Shown: positions 25,380-37,084, counted from the first letter of the stretch. The stretch: DNA of 64,000 bases from Musa acuminata AAA Group (GCF_036884655.1 NC_088339.1:33789501-33853500), one strand, 5' to 3'. Numbers and translations: made by a program. Notes: generated by a model from the sequence alone, not told the origin.

Positions 25380-25472
25380 GATGCGCTGCAGAGGAGGCTG
25401 CAGCGCGATAAACTGCAGAGAAGGCTGTAGCGTGATAAACTGCAGAGAAGGCTGTAGCGTGATGAACTGCAG
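25380..25472. repeat. 27-bp tandem repeat in the Copia leader
   Basis: Units at 25380-25406 (degenerate), 25407-25433 and 25434-25460 (both starting GATAAACTGCAGAGAAGG), plus a partial fourth. It lies between the 5' LTR and gag. Confidence 0.88.
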
Positions 25473-25975
25473 TGATGGGCGAGCAATCTGCAACAAGAAA
25501 GGCAGTGATGGCTGTGGCGGGAGGTAGATGATGAAGACGTCAGATGTAGAAGAGTAGCTGTATGCAATGCCGAAGAGGGCTGCTGCTTCTTCCAGAGGCA
25601 CTGGTAGGCTGCAGCGATTCAGAATGCAGGAGAGATTGTTGCAGCGAGGTGAAAGAAATCTCTGCAGCTTGCAACGATTTCTGCAGCGATGCTGGAAAAA
25701 TCTGCAAGGTTGGAGATAGTTGCAGTAATGCAGTATTGGAGTTTGGTGGCCGAAAGAGCAGCGGAGTTTTGAGCGGAAGACTTCGGTTGGCAAGGGAGCA
25801 GCAGCCGGCGGTAGAAACAAAGATCGTGACTGTGCTTCCTTTAGGAGCGTTGCCCACGGATCTGATATTAGCAACCACAAGTGCTGCAGTAGGCTGCAGC
25901 GAATGGCTATGGTTGACGGGCGGAGATATCGCCACGAGAGAGATGGTCGAGAAAAGGGCTTGCTCCAGGCAAACT

Positions 25976-25987
25976 GCTCTGATACCA
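25976..25987 (-). other. primer-binding site (tRNA-iMet)
   Basis: TGGTATCAGAGC on the minus strand, directly adjacent to the 5' LTR; the standard Copia primer site. Confidence 0.92.
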
Positions 25988-26281
25988 TGATAGATATTAA
26001 ACAAAGAAGATAGAAAGATAGAAATGGTAGAAGAAACTATGAAATGTATAAGATATAATTGCCTAATACATTTTCATAGTGAATTCTTGATAGCCATTTA
26101 TACACACTCAGTAGGGAGGTTATACACATTCATAGTAGGGAGGTTATACATATTCATAGAGGATTTTTCTCAACTGTGAGGAAATCTTATCTGCTTGAGA
26201 GAGGATTTTTCTCAACTGTAAGAAAATCTTATCTGCTTGAGAGATTTTCTCAACTGTCTTGAGGATTATCTGTCCTCATCA
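25988..26281 (-). repeat. Copia 5' LTR (long, 294 bp)
   Basis: Matches the left LTR, but carries about 100 extra bp: one duplication around the GGGAGGTTATACA segment (26111-26160) and a near-triplication of the segment containing TTTTCTCAACTGT (26163-26262). Confidence 0.92.
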
Positions 26282-27861
26282 CAGTCAACCACAGAACACA
26301 TCCTCGGCGAGCCACAGCTCTTGCAGCAAGCAGCAACAGCAACCACTCCTCGCAACATGTAATGCTGCTGCAGCATTATTGATTCGATAACCCAAAACAG
26401 TATAATGATAGTGATGGCTACTGTTCTGGAAAACGCAGTAAATAAGCAGATTAATCATCATCTCCACTATTTTACATGTAAAACTATAATATCGTAATAA
26501 AAAATATATTCTAATACTGTCGTTCCAACGTCGATAAATTTGATGAAAAAGGCTAGATCGGTTAGAACGATCAAAATTTGATCTCATCATGTCGATCTAA
26601 TACTGTTATATGCTATATGTAATGCGAAAAAAAATTTATGTTAAAATTGAAATCAAATAAGTTATTATGAGAGTTTCTCCCACGTTTCCTAAGAATTCTA
26701 TTATAATATGGACTTCTTTTTTATTTACCTTATCAAAATTTATTTAGTTTTATTATATATCTCATCCAATTATAAATGATCACATAATCTAGCAATCGAT
26801 CGATCTAATATTGCTGGATAAAACTAAGTTGGTGATTGATCGCTTGATATTTTCTTGACTTAATGCTTATGTATTATATATAAAAACTAATATGAGTACG
26901 TTGTGATTGATACCAAGGATGCAGCGGATCTCTACATCAAATACTTTTGTTGGTTAGAGAGAATAAGATATTGATGATAATATATCACCAAAAAGAATAA
27001 CATTAGAACAAGGAAAAAAGAAAAAAGATGAGATGAAAATATTTAAAATAAAAAATCATTACTTATCGATCGATCAACATTCTAATAACTATAAATAAAA
27101 ATAATTAATAATTAATAAAAATAGTTAGTATACTTTTTTTTTTCTCTATTTAATGTAAAGTCTACATATTGTGTAACCTGAATCTAATTATAAGGAAGAT
27201 TTCATCTCCATGTGCTCGAAAATTACAAGCTTGCATACATTAAAGTCTAAATCGTGTTAATAACTTCATCTAATGACAAATAGTTGAGATGATCTCCTTA
27301 AAAGAATGTATGGATAAAAATTATTTTATTTATGTTTATATGTACATAAATAAACATAACTTTATCATGTCAATTATCAATTCTATATTCATTTTGTTTT
27401 ATGGCGCTTTTTCAATATGACATACGTGAATCATGTTTTCCACATTTTCGACCTGAATTTGTGTTGCATGAGTGATTTCCATCAATAAAAAAAAAAAAAT
27501 TGATTAAATAAATCAAAGCATATAGTTTTAGACATAAATAACTGAGGGATCAAAATATACAAGTTAACATATATTTAATATATTGGTTACTCATTTAGTA
27601 TCTAATTATTTAATATTTAATAAAAATAAATTTATATAATTAGATTCAATTGTTTTGAATAATAAGGCACCTATAAATTGAAAATTTAAAGGTCTAATAA
27701 GAAGAAGTAGAAAATCAAACCAGTATATAATATAATATAATATAATGATAATGATAATGATAAAACAACGGATGCAAAATAAACCAGCACACATACTCAT
27801 ACTCAAAACAAACGCCCTCTCCGACTAAACCACACAGGCAATTCACGACTTCACACTGTGC
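26282..27861. other. AT-rich intergenic DNA
   Basis: No gene or mobile element recognised. Includes the 3' flank of the acidic-protein gene, with short TATAA/TGATAA repeats near 27726-27762. Confidence 0.7.
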
Positions 27862-28527
27862 TTACTCCGCCGTAGCCGTCTCCTCCACCTCCGCCTCCAC
27901 GGCCGCAGGTGGATCTTCCACAGGCTTGGGATCTTCGACGGCGGGTTCAGCGGCATCCTCCGCGGCAGGAGCTGCCGCCGCCTCCGGCTCGGCCTCCGGC
28001 TGAGCTGCTTCGGTGGGCTCGGCCGCTGCTGGTTCGGGCTCAGCCGCTGCAGGCTCTTCGGCGGGCTTTTCTTCGGGTTCCGGAGTGACTTCTTCTTCTG
28101 CTGGCGACTCCGCCTCTGCCGCCGCCGCCGGGGATGCTTCTTCTTCCTCGGGCTCTTCTACGGGTGCTGCCGCGGCTTCCGTCTCGACCACCGCCTCGAC
28201 GGCCGGCGCTGGTGGCGCTTCGGCTTCTGCGGGGGCTTCTATCGGCACCTCGATAACCGTAGTCGTTTCCACCTGCACGCATGCATTATAGAGCCGTCCG
28301 CATCAGATGATAACAGCAAACGTCTACATGGTTATAAGCTCTTCATCGACTCCACTTCCGTGCTCTAAATGTTTGGGTTATCCGCAAGATAGATTTTTTT
28401 TAGAGTCTCACTATATTTCAATCAGTTTGTAGTTTACAGCATAGAAGAAGAACAGATCTCCTCATCCGTTTCAGCTTACAGACAGAGATCACCGCAGACT
28501 ATGTAGGCTCACCTCGATCGAAGCCAT
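27862..28527 (-). CDS. small acidic Ala/Glu/Pro-rich protein
   Basis: Two coding exons on the minus strand: 28513-28527 (MASIE, then a GTGAGC donor) and 27862-28272 (starts VETTTVIEV), 141 aa. About three quarters of the residues are Ala, Glu, Pro or Val, so the protein is strongly acidic and probably disordered. There are no Cys, no membrane segment and no signal peptide. Plants encode similar short proteins starting MAS(V/I)EVE of poorly defined function; I do not assign one. The GC-rich exon is embedded in AT-rich DNA. A pyrimidine-rich 5' flank lies at 28530-28620. Confidence 0.72.
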
Positions 28528-31500
28528 GGGAGCGGGCGAGAAAGGAGCAGCAGACGGAGGAGGAATGAGAGGGAGGAGGAAGAGGATGGGATGAGGAGTG
28601 GGGATGGTGGTGAGGGTATTTATATGAGAGATCGAGGAGCTTTACAGAGAAGCAGCCACGTAGAATTGGCTGGAAGTCCATTATTATAGTAATTTTTAGG
28701 AGAAAGACGTGCAGTCACCTTTGCAATTGTTTAGTATATTCCTCGGGATAGTGTGAGCTCAAGTCGATGGATATGCGCACCCCCCCATTCTGATTGTGAT
28801 GACAACAATTATTCTGTATTTTCTTGAGTGGGCGCAAATTATTCTTTCTTTCTTTCTTTTTGTTCACTAAACAGTATTATATATTATCAATAATCCTATA
28901 ATTATCATGATAATATATATATATATATGTTTTTTTTGGTACGAGGAAAAGAAGGATGTTTTATTGCAGTTTCATACGTTGATTTCGACGAAGGAATGTG
29001 TACAGCGTACATGATCGAGAAATGGGGGTGAGGGTATCGCAGTCGAGGGAAGAGCACGATGCATCCTCCTGTCTTACGGCAGGAGACGCAAGTGGGGCGG
29101 TCGGTCCGAGTGCTTTAATTTAAAGCCGCTCACCCACGCAAGCCATCATCGTCGTCGTCGTCGTCGTATACTGGCTTTCGCGACGCCCGAGGTTTCTTTC
29201 CACGTGGCGCCCCTTCCTTGGTTCCCTTACCTCTCGTGGCCCGGGATGAGGACGCTCCCCGCGGGGCCCGCGTCGTCGAGAGGCCTGCCTGGCGATCGAG
29301 CGTGGCGGGTCCCGCGCGGCGCTGTGGGTGCGTACGACCATTCGACCTCGTTCCGCCCGCCGCTCGAGTCGTGAAGGGCCGGGTCCCACCGTGGGGCCCG
29401 GTCTGAGGGACGGCCGCGGACGACGGTGTCCGGATGAGGCCGATCGTCAGGGAATGGACGGACGTGATTGGCGCGAGTCGGGCGATGGCACGTGATAGCG
29501 AGCGTACCGGCCCGGCCGCATCCTGACTGGGGCCCGGAGAGGATTTGGGGACCCGACAAGAGGCACCGACCAAACCTCCACCCGCGCCCACGCCACATGA
29601 CCTGCTTCGGTGGGTCCCGTGGGTCCCGCGTCTGCCTTCCCGCCCCCTCGGCCGGCCACCGACCAGGGAAACCCGACCACGAGTTAAGTAACACGTGGGC
29701 GTGGTTCTCTGTGACGAACACACGAGCGAAGAGGGAATCCATCGCGCGTGAGACCCACATTTACGGATCGGGAATACGAGCCAGATCAGCGTTTTAATCG
29801 GACAAAAACGAGGGTCAGACACCTCGCCATGTAGGCCCCACGTCGTCGAGTAATGGAAAGACAAATTGGACTGTTTGGTGGCAGGAGCAAGACATATGAC
29901 CCAAATCCCGAGGACACCTCTGAAGTGAAGACCAGCTGGCAAGCCAACTGATCGTGAAGGACTCACACGCTCGACCAATGAGAAGGGAAGTTGGCCTGTT
30001 CGGCGGCATGCTTGAGACGTATGATCCGCACTCTAAGGACACTGCTGCTGTTTCTCGCTTCCGGTGTTCCCTCTCTCTATCGTGTCCTCATGCTCTCGAT
30101 GATATGCAATAAACAAACCATCAAAAGGTTCGACCTCTGTTGGTACCGGTTATGATGCCACGAAGAGTGCTTGACCACAATGGTGGCAGAATTGATTCCC
30201 CTTTCACGTGGACGAATCGAGTACGTCCACAGCGACCGGCTCGATTTGATTGGCATGAACTACATCCCAATTTAATTTTCGATTTTTTTCGAATGAAGTC
30301 AAGTTTCTACATTGATTGATGAGAGCCTTATTCATCGGCAAAGGGTCAAACATAATTTGAGTCGATCGATTAGCATTGGATTTTACTTTGATTATATATT
30401 TTCAATAAAATTAATTACGGAGGGAAAACATTTGGGGGATGAGGAATCAATTTTATTTATCGGGGATCGAAAGACTGTGGGCTTGTTGAAGTCCAAATTA
30501 GGCCCAATTAAGTTAATTGGGCTTGGATGAGGTCGACCATGGGCATTGCACAACTTGTCAAAAATAGTTGGTGACTGCACATTACTGCAGTGATTGATTA
30601 AGATGTGTGTAGATAAATATTGATAAAACCATGAAGCTCATGATCATATATGCGAGACATATAGCAACCTTAAGGATGTGATTTAGGCACCTAAAAGTCA
30701 CATCATCATCGACACATGATTATTTGAATGGCTTATCATGTTATTTCTCGAATAAGGTGCGATAACCATCGACATAAATTAACTGTGTGTGTGTAAGAAA
30801 GAAAACACGTGAACAGTGGCAACCAAACACAACAACAAAGTGTAGATTGGGACCTCCCACTTGGGAAGACGGATGCGTTGAATAGTGAGCAAAGACAGAA
30901 TCACGGACCCCGGTGATGAGATCCGAGTGTACTGACAACAGTACAAATGCAACTTGTCGACATCGTTCTTCGCTGCTCTCAGACAAAAATTTTCATCCCG
31001 GTAAATGAACACTGAGCTCACACTACACGGGCAACTTCGTTTGTATCGAGCGAGCAAGCAAGCATCTCTTTGGCTATTGCAGGTCAACCATGTCATTTGT
31101 TATTTATCGTTTGATGCTTTGTCTCTCACCTCACATGTCTCGTTCCAAGGCATTACTCTAGTGGTACACCAAACACGTTTATTAAGGATTAAATGTTCTC
31201 TCTCTCTCTCTATAAATATATCAGAGAAGAGATGCAAAGTGGATTCAGCTACAGTCCGACATCACGTGACTTCTCCCGTATCGAATGTGATGGAAGCACT
31301 GAATTCCTTGTCGATCCCACCACCCCCACCCACATAAATACGCCATGAATGGGGGTTGTCAGCTTGGCAGATTTCCGTTCTAATGAAACCTCACATCATC
31401 ACGTTCGATCAAATCACTCACAGTCCCCCGTCATTAAGTTACCATGCAATTCTCACTTCGATTGGAGTCTCAGCAGAGTCTGTGGAAGATAGATATGTAG

Positions 31501-31882
31501 TACTACTGGATCACATGGTTACTCGGATCGCAGTTGTTTTTATAGTCCGTGGACGATCATTGGATCTACTGCTGTAGATGAGCGTGTGAAAGGACGTCGA
31601 CGTCGCCCATGGCGTGCTACCAGACATGTGGACGGCGTAATAACCCCGACCCCCAAGCTTAAGGTTTCACGTGAGCAGTCATGGGGAAGTGTGGCGAAGC
31701 CATGGATATCGTGGACCTTGTGCGTTAAGACTTGCCAAACCTTCTGACCCTTCCCTACCTCTCTTCTTCTTCTTCTTCTTCTTTTTCTACTGTGACCAGC
31801 TTCCTGTCAAAGCAACTGCTGCAAGCTGATCAAGTCCAAATATTACACTAGTGTCGGAGTGTGATTGGGTTGGAAGGATAGG
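28528..31882. other. intergenic, with GC-rich island
   Basis: Positions 28528-29000 are promoter-like then AT-rich; 29040-29780 is strikingly GC-rich with long open frames on both strands but no recognised domain; 29850-30041 holds a diverged duplication; 30042-31880 is ordinary non-coding sequence with a TATAAATA box near 31211 that could serve the downstream NOI gene. Confidence 0.5.
29852..30041. repeat. diverged 124-bp direct duplication
   Basis: The segment from about 29852 (TTGGACTGTTTGGTGGCA) reappears from about 29976 (TTGGCCTGTTCGGCGGCA). Both continue with GA(C)ATATGA(C/T)CC-like sequence and GAGGACAC or AAGGACAC. Confidence 0.6.
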
Positions 31883-32427
31883 ATGGGGAGGAGGAGGAGG
31901 ATTCCGGCATTTGGGAACTGGGACTACGACGACGAGCTTCCCATCACCCAGTACTTCGAATCTGCAGCGCAGGCCGGGTTGATCCGAGACCAGTGTTTGA
32001 GTGGAGATGATAAGCTTTGTAAGCCGGAAGCTGCCCCGGTGAAACCAGTCGGCTACCACAGCGAGGTACCTCAGCCCATTACAGCCCTTGATTCACGGTG
32101 GTTTTAGAGTGCTTCAGGTGAAGAAGGGAGGTGGGAAAGGGGAGAAGCAGCGGAGGAAGCAAGAGAGGGGGTGTGGCGTGACACCACAAGACAGCAGCCA
32201 AAGGAGGCCCGGAAGAGCTCCCAAGGCGGTGGACGAGGACCTGTACAAGATCCCACCTGAGCTCCTCTACCAGAAGCCAAAGAGGGTAGGCAGCGAAGAC
32301 GTCTCCTCTCCCACTAACTTGTACGCCGCATGGCTATCTTTGAACTCTCGTTTGCTGTGAGCAGGTGCAGAAGAGGTTCCTGAGGAGTCCGTGGCCGGCA
32401 TGTCTGGGACTCAGCTGCGTCACCTGA
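31883..32427 (+). CDS. NOI-domain protein (RIN4 family, single NOI)
   Basis: Three exons: 31883-32065, 32118-32285 and 32365-32427 (TGA); 137 aa. The N-terminus MGRRRRIPAFGNWDYDDE carries an intact NOI core IPAFGNW followed by LPITQYFESA, the conserved block cleaved by AvrRpt2-type proteases in related proteins. A second conserved block, VDEDLYKIPPELLYQKPK, precedes the C-terminus (FLRSPWPACLGLSC). The middle is Lys/Arg/Gln-rich. An in-frame ATG at 31865 would add six residues. NOI proteins are nitrate-induced or immunity-related and often membrane-associated; the specific role is unknown. Both introns are very short (52 and 79 nt). Confidence 0.85.
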
Positions 32428-33527
32428 GGAGGAAGATGAAGCAGAGTTTTAGCTGTACTCATTCTTCTCCGGTCGATGAGGAGATGTGATGTATCGTGAG
32501 ACAGTGTCACATCATTCACTGTAGTGGGTAGTACTACTGCCTTGTGGAATGCTTGCTTTACCGAGAAAGGAGCGAGAAGAAGGAAAAGCAAGAGGCCTTT
32601 TGACCTTCCTCGCTGCCGCAGAAACGAATCGAACGTTCAAAAGCTCGGTCAACAGACAGCATACCACTGCAAACAGTGACTCATCGCGTCTTTATCATGG
32701 CCCCATACACCCCCCCCCATAAGATTTGTGTTCCGAGGCATTAGTCCACCTCCTTGTCATGAGCTCGCACAAGTCTCATGCACAAAACGTAGCCATTTTA
32801 GCTTTGGATACCGAAGAAATTAGATTGTCTGAGGATACGTCAACCATCTCAACCTCTTATTGTATATAATCAATCGAACGTCAAGATTACTCTTAGCAAC
32901 GAGCCTTATGAGCATAATCTTTTACCGTCGTTTCACGATTGTTCATAGCTTTCGAAAGTAATCGGTGCAGTGCCAATAAAGTATTGTACGTCTCACGAAA
33001 AGCAATCGGTTCAATGCCAATAAAGTATTGTACAAAAAGTGGGCCGGATGAAGCCCGGTCCGGCCTGGAAGAGGACCGGTTCGTGCACCAGCGCCACCGC
33101 CTGTTTCGCCGCCGGTTGGTCAAATCTCCGCGTTCTTTTTGGGTGCGAATATCTTGGAACCACGTGCCAAGGCGACTCCGGCCCCACTTCCCATGTCCTA
33201 ATACTATTAGCTTATAATCCGTCCCGCTACGCAACTTCTCCGCTCTGTTTTCCTGTAAGCGGTCCATTCCCTCTCTTCCTGCTCTCCGCTCCCCCCTCCC
33301 CACTTTGTCCTCTCCCTCTCTTTCTCGGGTGCTCTCTCTCTCTCTCTCTCTGTGGCAAGAGGCTTGCAGGTGGACCTCGGCAGACAAAGGTTAAGCCCGC
33401 ACGTACGGACTACGACGACAAAGTCTCTCCTTTCCCCCCCCCCCCCCCCCACACCCCCTCTCTCTCTAATTAAGAAGGGTGATCCAACAGAGAGACAGGA
33501 GGTGCAGGGAGGAGGAGGAGGAGGAAG
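32428..33527. other. intergenic and 5' flank of the next gene
   Basis: 3' UTR of the NOI gene, then promoter DNA. A CT-rich stretch (33334-33352) and a 17-base C-run at 33434-33450 lie within 200 bp upstream of the next start codon, probably in its 5' UTR. Confidence 0.6.
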
Positions 33528-34928
33528 ATGGGGGACAAAGCGGTGGTAGGAGTTGTGGACGACATGGGGGAGAACATGCAGTGCGTGGACCACCCTTACC
33601 GTAGCAACCCCGGAGGTGTCTGCGCCTTCTGCTTGCAGGAGAAGCTGGGCAACCTGGTTTCATCCTCCAAGTCCACCCCCTTCTTCTCCCTCCAGCCTGC
33701 CCCTTCCTCCTCATCGGCCTCGCCCACCTCCTTCCGCTCCGACGCCGGCGTCGCCGTTGGCGGAGGCGTCGGGTTTGCATCCGGCTACTCACGTGCCGGT
33801 TCGGCCGGTGGTGGACGTGGGACCAAGTTCCCCTTTCTGGCCGCCAGCCACAGCAAGAACAAGAAGAGCGGCGGCGGCGGCGGCTATGGCAACGGTGGAA
33901 GGAAGGTGATGGCTTCCGTCGCCACCACGACCAGCAACACGGACGTTTCTGCGTCGGCGCGCAACGACGGCGGTATCGTGTTGAGCCGAAGCAGGTCTGT
34001 GGCGCCGCGAACGGGTGGAGGCCTTGTGCAGGGTGCTGGTGGTGGTGGCGGCATTCGGGAGTCAGCGGTGGCGGATAGCCCACGGAAGAAGAGCTTCTGG
34101 TCGTTTCTCTACCTCTCGTCCGCCTCTTCCACACACACCGCTTCTTCGATCACCAACGACAACAGCAGTAGCAGCAGCAACGTCAACAGGCGGAGATCCA
34201 CCTCATCCTCATCGGTTGGAAGAGGCGACAGGGACGTCAGCGACAAGCAGCAGAAGCAGCAAGACGACCCATGCACCGCCGGCCCTATGCAAGGCGTGAA
34301 CGGCGTGGATGAGGCGGAGAGCCCGTGCGGCAGCCAGTCGTCGTCCTCGTTCGGTAGGAAGGTGGCCCGGTCCAGATCGGTGGGCTGCGGCAGCAGGAGC
34401 TTCTCGGGCGACTTCCTGGAGCGCATCTCCACCGGGTTCGGCGACTGTACTCTCCGGAGAGTCGAGTCCCATCGCGAGGCGAAGCCCAAGGCCGTCCTCA
34501 ACCTGGAACATCACGACAACGACGGGGAGCAGCTGCGTCCGACGGTGAGGGAGCGGGTCAGTTGTGGAGGGCTCTTCGGTGGATTTGGGATGATGTCGTC
34601 CTTCTACTGGCTCTCGGCGGCCACGGCCGACGACGGCTTCGACGACAGCAGTAGGATCCCGGCGGCCACCAGGCCCACCGCCGCCGCCGCTCAAGGAGGA
34701 GGCCGGACGCGGAGCTGGGGGTGGGCCTTGGCGAGCCCAATGAGGGCGTTCAAGCCTTATTCTAAATCCCTTAACGCCGTCAACAATGCTACTGCTTCTG
34801 CAGCGCCAGCCACCAACTTCATCTCCTCCATCAATGGCAGCAACAAAATGGTTAATGACGGTGGTAGCAGCAGCAGCAAAGGCCACAAACTCGCTGCTAA
34901 TCCATCATCTCTTGCCGTCGGAAGTTAG
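33528..34928 (+). CDS. plant-specific protein with N-terminal Cys motif (466 aa)
   Basis: Single uninterrupted exon from ATG at 33528 to TAG. The N-terminal block CVDHPYRSNPGGVCAFCLQE (about residues 19-38) has a Cys-His-Cys-Cys pattern as in plant proteins loosely related to the OCTOPUS group. Other conserved-looking blocks are KKSFWSFLYLSS, SRSVGCGSRSFSGDFLERIS and FYWLSAA, then RTRSWGWALASPMRAFKPYS. Long Ser-, Gly- and Thr-rich linkers are probably disordered. No signal peptide or transmembrane helix is evident. Function is unknown; the similarity to membrane-associated polarity proteins is tentative. High GC fits a monocot intronless gene. Confidence 0.82.
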   Translation: MGDKAVVGVVDDMGENMQCVDHPYRSNPGGVCAFCLQEKLGNLVSSSKSTPFFSLQPAPSSSSASPTSFRSDAGVAVGGGVGFASGYSRAGSAGGGRGTKFPFLAASHSKNKKSGGGGGYGNGGRKVMASVATTTSNTDVSASARNDGGIVLSRSRSVAPRTGGGLVQGAGGGGGIRESAVADSPRKKSFWSFLYLSSASSTHTASSITNDNSSSSSNVNRRRSTSSSSVGRGDRDVSDKQQKQQDDPCTAGPMQGVNGVDEAESPCGSQSSSSFGRKVARSRSVGCGSRSFSGDFLERISTGFGDCTLRRVESHREAKPKAVLNLEHHDNDGEQLRPTVRERVSCGGLFGGFGMMSSFYWLSAATADDGFDDSSRIPAATRPTAAAAQGGGRTRSWGWALASPMRAFKPYSKSLNAVNNATASAAPATNFISSINGSNKMVNDGGSSSSKGHKLAANPSSLAVGS

Positions 34929-37084
34929 CAAACCACACACCTCTGTTCAGCCAATTAAGCGGTGTTCATCGATTTGTTCTGGCTTCCACAGCCTAATAAT
35001 TACGATCTTTCTCTTCTCTCGGTTTCCCATGCAAATGTTGTGAGGCTGTACGGTGTAATATTTTGGTGAAATAGTGGCACGATGGACTCGTACCGCTGCT
35101 GCATGTAGCTCTCGGACCGCCCTATCCCTCGAGAATGCACCTGAAGACTGTCGCGGTGCCGAGCGAAGCAGGGGAGCATTGAGTGCTCGCGAGGCCTTCG
35201 CCTTCCTCTCTGTCACCCCAACAGCTGCAGTCTCCATCGCCCTGCGTGCCCTCGAAAGCATTTGTCTTTTTGGGCTGTGTCCTTTAGCTCGGTCAATGAG
35301 ACAGGGGCAGTACACTGTCATGGAGCACATGCCGTCTCCATTGCCCAACTGGGTGCAGCACTTGGAGCTTTGGCCTCTTCCCTCCGTGATTGATCGTAAA
35401 CTATCCACCGATGAGAAGACAAAAGGTAGTGCACCTTTGTAAGCCCCAGGAATTCCGTTTACTGCCATTAACGACGCATGTGATGCTTGTTTACGCGGTG
35501 GCACTTGCAAATCCAGGGTTGACCCAAGGCAGAGTCTCTGTCTTCCAACTAAGAAGAGCCGAATCCACCATGTGCGAGTCGGCATGTTAGAGATCAAGTC
35601 CACCGCCGAGAACTGCTTCCACTTGCCTGACACAAGCACATTGATGCCACCCTCGCGCCTGCTTCCTCCCCGCGGTCTATCATCCCCTGCCGAGGAAAGG
35701 CATTCTGCAGCTACCGAGTCAGAGAACAGAATTGTAACACTGATAGAGAAAGAAGAAGCCAGAAAAGGATGCAGAGACCGAAGGGCCTTGGTTGATGCGT
35801 GACGGAACGTGAAAAAGGGTCGGAGATCAGTGGTCGCCGGGCCGTAGCATCATGTCGATTTGATGCTCGGGACTTCCGTCCACATCACATGGCTCATGTT
35901 CCAAGAGAGCAGCGCTACTTTATGAGCTTGTGCGTTGGCAATGCGAAGACAGTGTTCTGTGAATCTTCGCGTTCCATGTCGGGTGTCCCTGTCCGAGCCC
36001 AAAACGGCAAGGAAATGAATGAACCAGCTCATCGATGGCAGCTCCGCCGCTGTGGTTGTCCGATAGCTCATCTGAGGATATTTAGTGGTGCAGATTCTTG
36101 GGGGCCCTGCAGAGCATCTCCCTGTATAAAGACAGAGAAGAAGACAACAGGATGATGAAATGGTATGCTCCGCAAACCATGTTTTAATTAGCCAATTAGA
36201 CGCTGTCCTGCTTCTAAATCTATCAATATCTTCAGAAAGAGACAGTTATATCCATGTCAAACATCAGAATGTTAGGATGTGTTTGATCATTTTACACTGA
36301 TCTAGGGAAAGATATATATATATAAATATTTACCTAGAAATTTCTCGCAGTATTTTGGCGAAAGAGACAAAGGAGTTATGATGGATGTCCTGCCCTCCTT
36401 GCAAAAACCCTGGTTTAGTGTGTTGTGAGTCGATCAAATAATGCTCGATTCCTCTCATTGGCATTTCCTCGAACGCATAAACTGCTTTCTTTCTACCAGC
36501 CGTGCAACGACAAGCTCACCGCCGAGGCGGATGACATCATCAACACGTCAAGTGATTATGACGACATGAGATTTCTCTGATCTAATAAATGGTTAAAATT
36601 TAAGGATTATTTCTTTTGTTTTAGTATTATTTTGACCAAAGAAAATTGAGGACGTCTTTAAAATAAATAATTGAAGGAATATGCAATAATACTTATTTTT
36701 ATCCTGTAATTAGTTCCGGACAGCCAACAGGTTGCATTCACCACCACATCTCATCCACGTTTCCACTTCCCGCATGCGTCGGTATCAGGTGACCTCGTAA
36801 GATCCGCCGTCCATTTCTTCGATGTCACCTCGTCCCTCGTTCTAATGCCCAAAACCCAAGCGACGGCACATCCCCTTCCGTCCGTCGCGGCTAGGGTTGG
36901 GGCCGAAGGAGGCGATCGAGATTGCTCCTCTTCTCCTCTGGCGGGGGAGGTAGTGCCCCTCCTCCTTCTCTCCATTTCCAAAGATATGTCTGCGTAGGGG
37001 TTTCGGAACGGTAAGCCGGTGCGACGGCTTTGTGGCGCTATTAGACCTGGAAAGATAGATTAGTAGTCGGAGGCGAAGGTGGAG
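34929..37084. other. intergenic, no supported gene
   Basis: A 230-codon minus-strand frame (34947-35639) and a plus-strand frame (35074-35442) overlap; neither matches a family I know. Positions 36200-36720 are AT-rich; about 36740-37084 is the GC-rich promoter/5' UTR of the CK2 gene. Confidence 0.5.

Larger units (their letters stand above)
20864..26281 (-). mobile_element. Ty1/Copia LTR retrotransposon
   Basis: Element in minus orientation, about 5.4 kb. LTRs at 20864-21055 (3' LTR) and 25988-26281 (5' LTR) begin TG and end CA. A primer-binding site complementary to initiator tRNA-Met (TGGTATCAGAGC on the minus strand) adjoins the 5' LTR; a G-rich purine tract adjoins the 3' LTR. Domain order is gag, protease, integrase, reverse transcriptase, RNase H, diagnostic of Copia. 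The five bases left of the element (GTACT) and right of it (CAGTC) do not match, so no target-site duplication is visible. One frameshift splits the polyprotein, so this copy is non-autonomous. Confidence 0.95.

Noticed and set aside
29130..29978. 282-codon minus-strand open frame in the GC-rich island
   Set aside because: Other frames are equally open because stops are rare in GC-rich DNA; the residues are mostly Arg/Gly/Pro without motifs.
33466..34134. Long Arg-rich minus-strand frame opposite the 466-aa gene
   Set aside because: Shadow of the GC-rich coding exon on the opposite strand.
34947..35639. 230-codon minus-strand open frame
   Set aside because: No family similarity and no start context. 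It overlaps the 3' UTR of the 466-aa gene and an opposing open frame.
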